Below are positions 58,893 to 64,000 of a stretch of DNA of 64,000 bases, in pieces. The DNA is from Streptomyces sp. T12 (GTDB lineage Bacteria; Actinomycetota; Actinomycetes; Streptomycetales; Streptomycetaceae). Every line of letters begins with the position of its first letter. The first letter of the stretch is position 1. The notes beneath the pieces are model-generated. The model was not told the DNA's origin. It saw nothing but the letters and a program-made list of their open reading frames with translations, and ran no database searches. The stretch covers positions 5,146,001-5,210,000 of the forward strand of contig NZ_CP117866.1 in the NCBI RefSeq assembly GCF_028736035.1, given 5' to 3'. The position numbers were made by a program, and so were the translations under genes.

Positions 58893-60095
58893 ATGCAGTC
58901 GACCACCCCAGCTCGCCGTCTCCGCACGCCCACCCCACAGACGAAGACGTCACGCCTCTTCCTCCCCCTCATCGCCCTGTGCTCCGCCGTCACGGCCGCC
59001 AACATCTATCTCGCCGCCCCGCTGCTCTCGGTCATCGCCCAGGACTTCGGGACCGCCCCCTCGGCCGTGGCCTGGATCGCCTCGGTCGCGCAGTTCGGCT
59101 ACGCCGCCGGCCTGCTCTTCTTCGCCCCCCTCGGCGACCGCGTGAGCCGACGTCCGCTGGTCGCCGTCCTGTCGCTGGCCACCACGGCCGCCCTGGCCGT
59201 GGGTGCGGCGGCGTCCGGGACCAGCACGCTCGCGGCCGCGGTCCTCGTCGCCTCCGCCGCGACCGTCGTCCCGCAACTGCTCGTCCCGCTCGTCGCCGAA
59301 CGCGCCCCCGCCGAACGCCGCGCCCGCCATGTCGCCGCCGTCATCGCCGGCCTGTTCACCGGCATCGTCGCGGCCCGCGTCCTCGGCGGCCTGGCCGGGC
59401 AGGCCTTCGGCTGGCGGTGGGTGTTCGTGGGCGCGGCCGCCCTCACCGCCGTACTCGGCCTGCTGACAGCCGCCGTCCTGCCGGCCGAACGCCCCCGCCG
59501 CGCCGGCGGCCTCGGCGGCCTCTTCTCTGGGCTCACCGAGATGCCGGGCCTGGTGCGCCGCTCCCCCGACCTGTGGCGCGCATGCGTACGGCAGGCCGGG
59601 ATGTACGGCGCCTGGAGCGCCCTGTGGACCTCGCTGGCCCTGCTGCTGACGGGGAAGCCGTACGCCCTCTCGACCGCGACCGCCGGACTCTTCGGCCTCT
59701 TCGGACTGTCGGCGAGCGTCGTGGCGCCGCTCGCGGGGGGCCTGGTCGACCGTTTCGGCGCCGCCAAGGTCGTACGGTCCGCGTATCTGCTCGCCGCCGT
59801 CTCCGTGCCGCTGTTCTGGCTGGGCGGGCACGTGATGGCCGCGCTGTTCGTGGCCGCCGTCGCCATCCACGCCGCCCTGGTCGCCTCCCACGTCGCCAAC
59901 CAGACCCTGGCCCTGACGACCACCACCTCTCCCGCGACCGCCAACAGCGCCTACGTCGTCGCAGGCTTCACCGGCGGCGCCACCGCCTCGGCCCTGGCGG
60001 GCTTCGCCTTCGGGCAGTGGGGCTGGGGCGGAGTGTGCGCGGTGGCGGGGGTTTGGCTGGTGTTGGGGTGGGGGTTCACTGCGGTGCGGCGGTGA
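58893..60095 (+). CDS. MFS transporter (12-span)
   Basis: 400 residues from ATG 58893 (MQSTTPARRLRTP). Twelve spans; motif A APLGDRVSRRPLVAVL and RWVFVGAAAL. Similar to Bcr/arabinose-efflux-type exporters. Under the divergent TetR, so it is inducible. Substrate unknown. An ATG at 58851 would add 14 residues but has no Shine-Dalgarno and overlaps the second operator. Confidence 0.9.
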   Translation: MQSTTPARRLRTPTPQTKTSRLFLPLIALCSAVTAANIYLAAPLLSVIAQDFGTAPSAVAWIASVAQFGYAAGLLFFAPLGDRVSRRPLVAVLSLATTAALAVGAAASGTSTLAAAVLVASAATVVPQLLVPLVAERAPAERRARHVAAVIAGLFTGIVAARVLGGLAGQAFGWRWVFVGAAALTAVLGLLTAAVLPAERPRRAGGLGGLFSGLTEMPGLVRRSPDLWRACVRQAGMYGAWSALWTSLALLLTGKPYALSTATAGLFGLFGLSASVVAPLAGGLVDRFGAAKVVRSAYLLAAVSVPLFWLGGHVMAALFVAAVAIHAALVASHVANQTLALTTTTSPATANSAYVVAGFTGGATASALAGFAFGQWGWGGVCAVAGVWLVLGWGFTAVRR

Positions 60096-60302
60096 GGCGT
60101 ATGGCAGCGAAGGAGCCGCACGGATATGAAGGAGCCGCACGGATATGAAGTCGGCGGCGGTCGGCGGGAAACGGTGGCCGGGACAGGTGCGGGGCGCGGA
60201 AGAGCCCGCTCCGTCCCGACCGCCGTACACCCGTCCCGACCGCCGTTCGCTCGTCCCGACCGCCGTTCGCTCGTCAGGGCTTGCCCGTCAGGGCCTCGCC
60301 CC

Positions 60303-61958
<1,656 letters not shown>

Positions 61959-62018
61959 GGCGTCCTCCCGGGGGCGACATTGCCTACGCGGTAGTAAGGG
62001 TTGCGGAGATTCTGCGCG

Positions 62019-62034
62019 CATACCGCGCGGTATG
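62019..62034. promoter_or_regulatory. CATACC-GCGC-GGTATG palindrome
   Basis: Perfect 16-bp palindrome about 60 bp upstream of the acyl-CoA ligase start; typical size for a TetR-type fatty-acid regulator. No regulator gene is adjacent. Confidence 0.5.
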
Positions 62035-62089
62035 TCACTAGGGCCGGGCGATCGATCATGTCACGTTGCGTTCATGGGGACGTGACGAT

Positions 62090-62270
62090 AACGGGGGAGG
62101 CGGGCTCGATCGGGGTGGGATCAGGGGCGGGGTGGGTCGCGGGTGCGGATCGGGGGCGGGTAGATCGGGGTGGGGTAGGTCACGGTGAGGTTGGGTGAAG
62201 TGGGGTGGGGCTGGGTGGGGGACGGCCGGGTGGAGTCCGGCCGGGTGGGGTGGTGGCGCCGACGGGGGGC
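62090..62270. other. G-rich intergenic stretch
   Basis: Part of the 480-bp gap between the ligase and the ECF sigma gene (61959-62439). Plus strand is a series of GGGG/GGGGTGGG blocks broken by GATC or GGTCA (for example GATCGGGGTGGGATC). No credible gene. The density of G-tracts could support quadruplex formation. Confidence 0.6.
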
Positions 62271-62397
62271 GTGGGTTACAGGGACGGCGCGGTGGGTGAC
62301 AGGGTCGGCACGGTGGGTGACAGGGTCGGCACGGGTGGGTTACAGGGACGGCGCTGTAGGCAGCAGGGTCGGCGCTGTGGATACCAGGGACGGCGCG
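62271..62397. repeat. Six 21-bp tandem repeats
   Basis: Units beginning GTGGGTGACAGGGTC or GTGGGTTACAGGGAC, then GGCACG or GGCGCG, head to tail (last two copies degenerate: GTAGGCAGCAGGGTC and GTGGATACCAGGGAC). 21 bp is a multiple of three, but no start, Shine-Dalgarno or conserved protein is evident. Confidence 0.85.
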
Positions 62398-62439
62398 CGA
62401 TTCCGGCCTCGGCACCTCACCGTCGGCCCAGCGCCGGCA

Positions 62440-63000
62440 CTAGCGAACCAGCCCCAGCTCAGGGTCCTCGCGGAGCTTCCCGAGCGCTCGTGACACCGCC
62501 GACTTCACCGTGCCGACGGAGACCCCGAGCACCTCGGCCGTCTGGACCTCGCTGAGGTCCTCGTAGTACCGCAGGACGACCATCGCCCGCTGCCTCGCCG
62601 GCAGCCGCGTGATCGCGCGCCACATCGCGTCGTGCAGCGCCTGCCGCTCCGCCGGATCGTCGTCGTGGCCGGGCGCGGGCTCCGGCTCGGGCAGCTCGTC
62701 GCAGGCGAACTCGTCCACCTTGCGCTTGCGCCACTGCGAGGTCCGCGTGTTCAGCAGCGCCCTGCGCACATAGCCGTCGAGCGCGCGATGGTCCTCGATG
62801 CGTTCCCAGGCGACGTACGTCTTGGTGAGCGCGGTCTGCAGCAGGTCCTCCGCGTCGCTCGGGTTCGCGGTCAGCGACCGGGCGGTACGCAGCAGCACCG
62901 GCTGGCGGGCCCGCACGTACGACGTGAAGGAGGGATACGTCGCATTCGGCAGGGACCGCGTCGCGGCGTCGGAAGCGCTGGTGCAGACGGGTGTGGTCAT
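62440..63000 (-). CDS. SigE-family ECF sigma factor
   Basis: 186 residues. Region 2: FTSYVRARQPVLLRTARSLTANPSDAEDLLQTALTKTYVAWERI; region 4: ARQRAMVVLRYYEDLSEVQTAEVLGVSVGTVKSAVSRALGKLRED, as in the SigE-like ECF group common in Streptomyces. An acidic linker (DELPEPEPAPGHDDDPAE) joins the two. The usual anti-sigma gene is not downstream; the repeats and then the ligase follow on the 3' side. Starts at ATG 63000. Confidence 0.92.
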   Translation of the reverse strand: MTTPVCTSASDAATRSLPNATYPSFTSYVRARQPVLLRTARSLTANPSDAEDLLQTALTKTYVAWERIEDHRALDGYVRRALLNTRTSQWRKRKVDEFACDELPEPEPAPGHDDDPAERQALHDAMWRAITRLPARQRAMVVLRYYEDLSEVQTAEVLGVSVGTVKSAVSRALGKLREDPELGLVR

Positions 63001-63146
63001 GGCTCCACGCTATGAGCGGCCCCTGCCTCAGCGGATCGGCCGCAGGTGCCGAAGCATCGTCCGCCTCAGGTTGTAGGGGTGGGGCTGACTCCACCTCCTG
63101 AAGGTGGACGAGCGGGGGACACATACTGCGGGATTACCCCTGGGGG

Positions 63147-64000
63147 TCACCCGTCGGCAGCAAGAACCAGCCCCGACGTCGGCACGCCCGTACCCGCCGT
63201 CACCAGTACCCGCCCCGCCCCGGATATCTGGTTCACGGACGTCCCCCGCACCTGCCTCACCCCCTCCGCGATGCCGTTCATCCCGTGCAGATACGCCTCC
63301 CCGAGCTGCCCCCCGTGCGTGTTGAGCGGCAGCCGCTCCTCGGCCACGAAGTCCCCGGCCTCCCCCTTTCCACAGAACCCGAACTCCTCCAACTGCATCA
63401 GCACGAAAGGAGTGAAGTGGTCGTACAGGATCCCCACGTCGATCTCCCCCGGCCCCAGCCCTGCCGTCCGCCACAGCTGCCGCGCCACCACGGCCATCTC
63501 CGGCAGGCCGGTGAGGTCGTCCCGGTAGAAGCTCGTCATCTGCTCCTGCCCTCGGCCGGCGCCCTGGGCCGCCGCCGCTATGACGGCCGGCGGACGGGGC
63601 AGGTCACGGGCCCGGTCGACGGTCGTGACGACGAGCGCTTGGCCGCCGTCCGTCTCCTGGCAGCAGTCCAGCAGCCGCAGTGGCTCGACGATCCAGCGCG
63701 AGGCCGCGTGGTCGGCGAGGGTGATGGGTCTGCCGTGGAAGTACGCGGCCGGGTTGGTTGCCGCGTACTTGCGGTCGACGACGGCCACATGCCCGAACAC
63801 CTCCGGCGTCAGCCCGTACGTGTGCAGATATCGCTGGGCCGCCATCGCCACCCAGGAGGCCGGCGTGAGCAGCCCGAACGGCAGCGACCAGCCGAGCGCC
63901 GCCCCCTCCGCCGACTGTTCCCGGTGCTGTACTCCCGACCCGAAGCGCCGCCCCGACCGCTCGTTGAACGCCCGGTAGCAGACCACCACCTCCGCGACCC
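63147..64000 (-). CDS. Thiolase-like lipid-transfer protein / acetyl-CoA acetyltransferase (partial)
   Basis: Continues past the right edge of the window, so the N-terminus is missing. The visible 280 residues include AALGWSLPFGLLTPASWVAMAAQRYLHTYG, AVVDRKYAATNPAAYFHGRPITLADH and NTHGGQLGEAYLHGMNGIAEGVRQVRG (the glycine-rich HGG...HG block near the active site). This is the SCP2/lipid-transfer-type thiolase family that acts on CoA esters of sterol-like or fatty side chains. Its promoter is off-window. Confidence 0.85.
   Translation of the reverse strand, partial: VAEVVVCYRAFNERSGRRFGSGVQHREQSAEGAALGWSLPFGLLTPASWVAMAAQRYLHTYGLTPEVFGHVAVVDRKYAATNPAAYFHGRPITLADHAASRWIVEPLRLLDCCQETDGGQALVVTTVDRARDLPRPPAVIAAAAQGAGRGQEQMTSFYRDDLTGLPEMAVVARQLWRTAGLGPGEIDVGILYDHFTPFVLMQLEEFGFCGKGEAGDFVAEERLPLNTHGGQLGEAYLHGMNGIAEGVRQVRGTSVNQISGAGRVLVTAGTGVPTSGLVLAADG

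Noticed and set aside
62271..62397. CRISPR array or coding repeat
   Set aside because: Repeats are contiguous without spacers; translation gives a short unsupported peptide.

Overview
The window is high-GC actinobacterial DNA and almost certainly comes from a Streptomyces chromosome. The grounds are very high third-position GC, many GTG starts, dense 4-nt ATGA/GTGA gene overlaps, long Pro/Ala-rich linkers, and Streptomyces-type genes: two SigF/SigB-like sigma factors in tandem, an SSI-type protease inhibitor, F420-type flavin-reductase-fold proteins and a SIP ferric-siderophore reductase behind a DmdR-type iron box. The gene order around upp, tadA, a tRNA-Ser, sigF and sigN matches my memory of the conserved Streptomyces core (the sigN/sigF/upp region of S. 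coelicolor). I see no IS element, prophage, integrase, CRISPR array or rRNA.

Layout. 1-3.3 kb: minus-strand sugar ABC importer (two permeases and a Tat-type lipoprotein) followed by the start of an alpha-galactosidase-like gene. 3.5-5.4 kb: CopC-CopD copper protein. 5.5-10.4 kb: a tightly overlapping minus-strand operon (penicillin-acylase-family hydrolase, GNAT, cupin, SDR), divergent from a SIP-type reductase, with an iron box between them. 10.5-15.4 kb: FG-GAP secreted protein, HhH-GPD repair protein, a 0.6 kb degenerate repeat array, HdeD-like membrane protein, small proteins and a VapB-like protein. 15.5-21.6 kb: LytR_C protein, upp, TadA partner protein, tadA, tRNA-Ser(CGA), small proteins, sigF and sigN. 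21.6-29.7 kb: lipoprotein, a MarR/MFS/YceI operon, a PPOX-type protein, and a MFS/TetR pair. 29.7-35.9 kb: a minus-strand operon of response regulator, histidine kinase, GT2-GtrA glycosyltransferase and a PMT/ArnT-like transferase.

36-44 kb: small enzymes and regulators (ABM monooxygenase, alpha/beta hydrolase with a possible leader peptide, DUF2797, MarR, HxlR/NmrA, a frameshifted gene, a GtrA-like protein, and RutA with an isochorismatase-fold amidohydrolase). 44-49 kb: two SpoIIE/PP2C phosphatases and a MASE1 membrane protein. 49-52 kb: a minus-strand WXG100-type operon. 52.2-52.6 kb: tRNA-Arg(ACG) and tRNA-Ser(GCT). 52.8-58.1 kb: SSI inhibitor and a 1474-residue PAS/degenerate-kinase/receiver protein. 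58.2-64 kb: TetR/MFS divergent pair, acyl-CoA ligase, a repeat-rich gap, a SigE-family ECF sigma factor and a partial thiolase-like gene.

The window is mostly regulatory and envelope-related. The parts that looked least routine are the iron-box acylase/SIP locus, the two-component/glycosyltransferase operon, the WXG100 operon, the transporter/YceI pair sharing beta-sandwich domains, and the kinase-like protein without a phosphoacceptor His. All family calls were made by reading the sequence; no database search was run.
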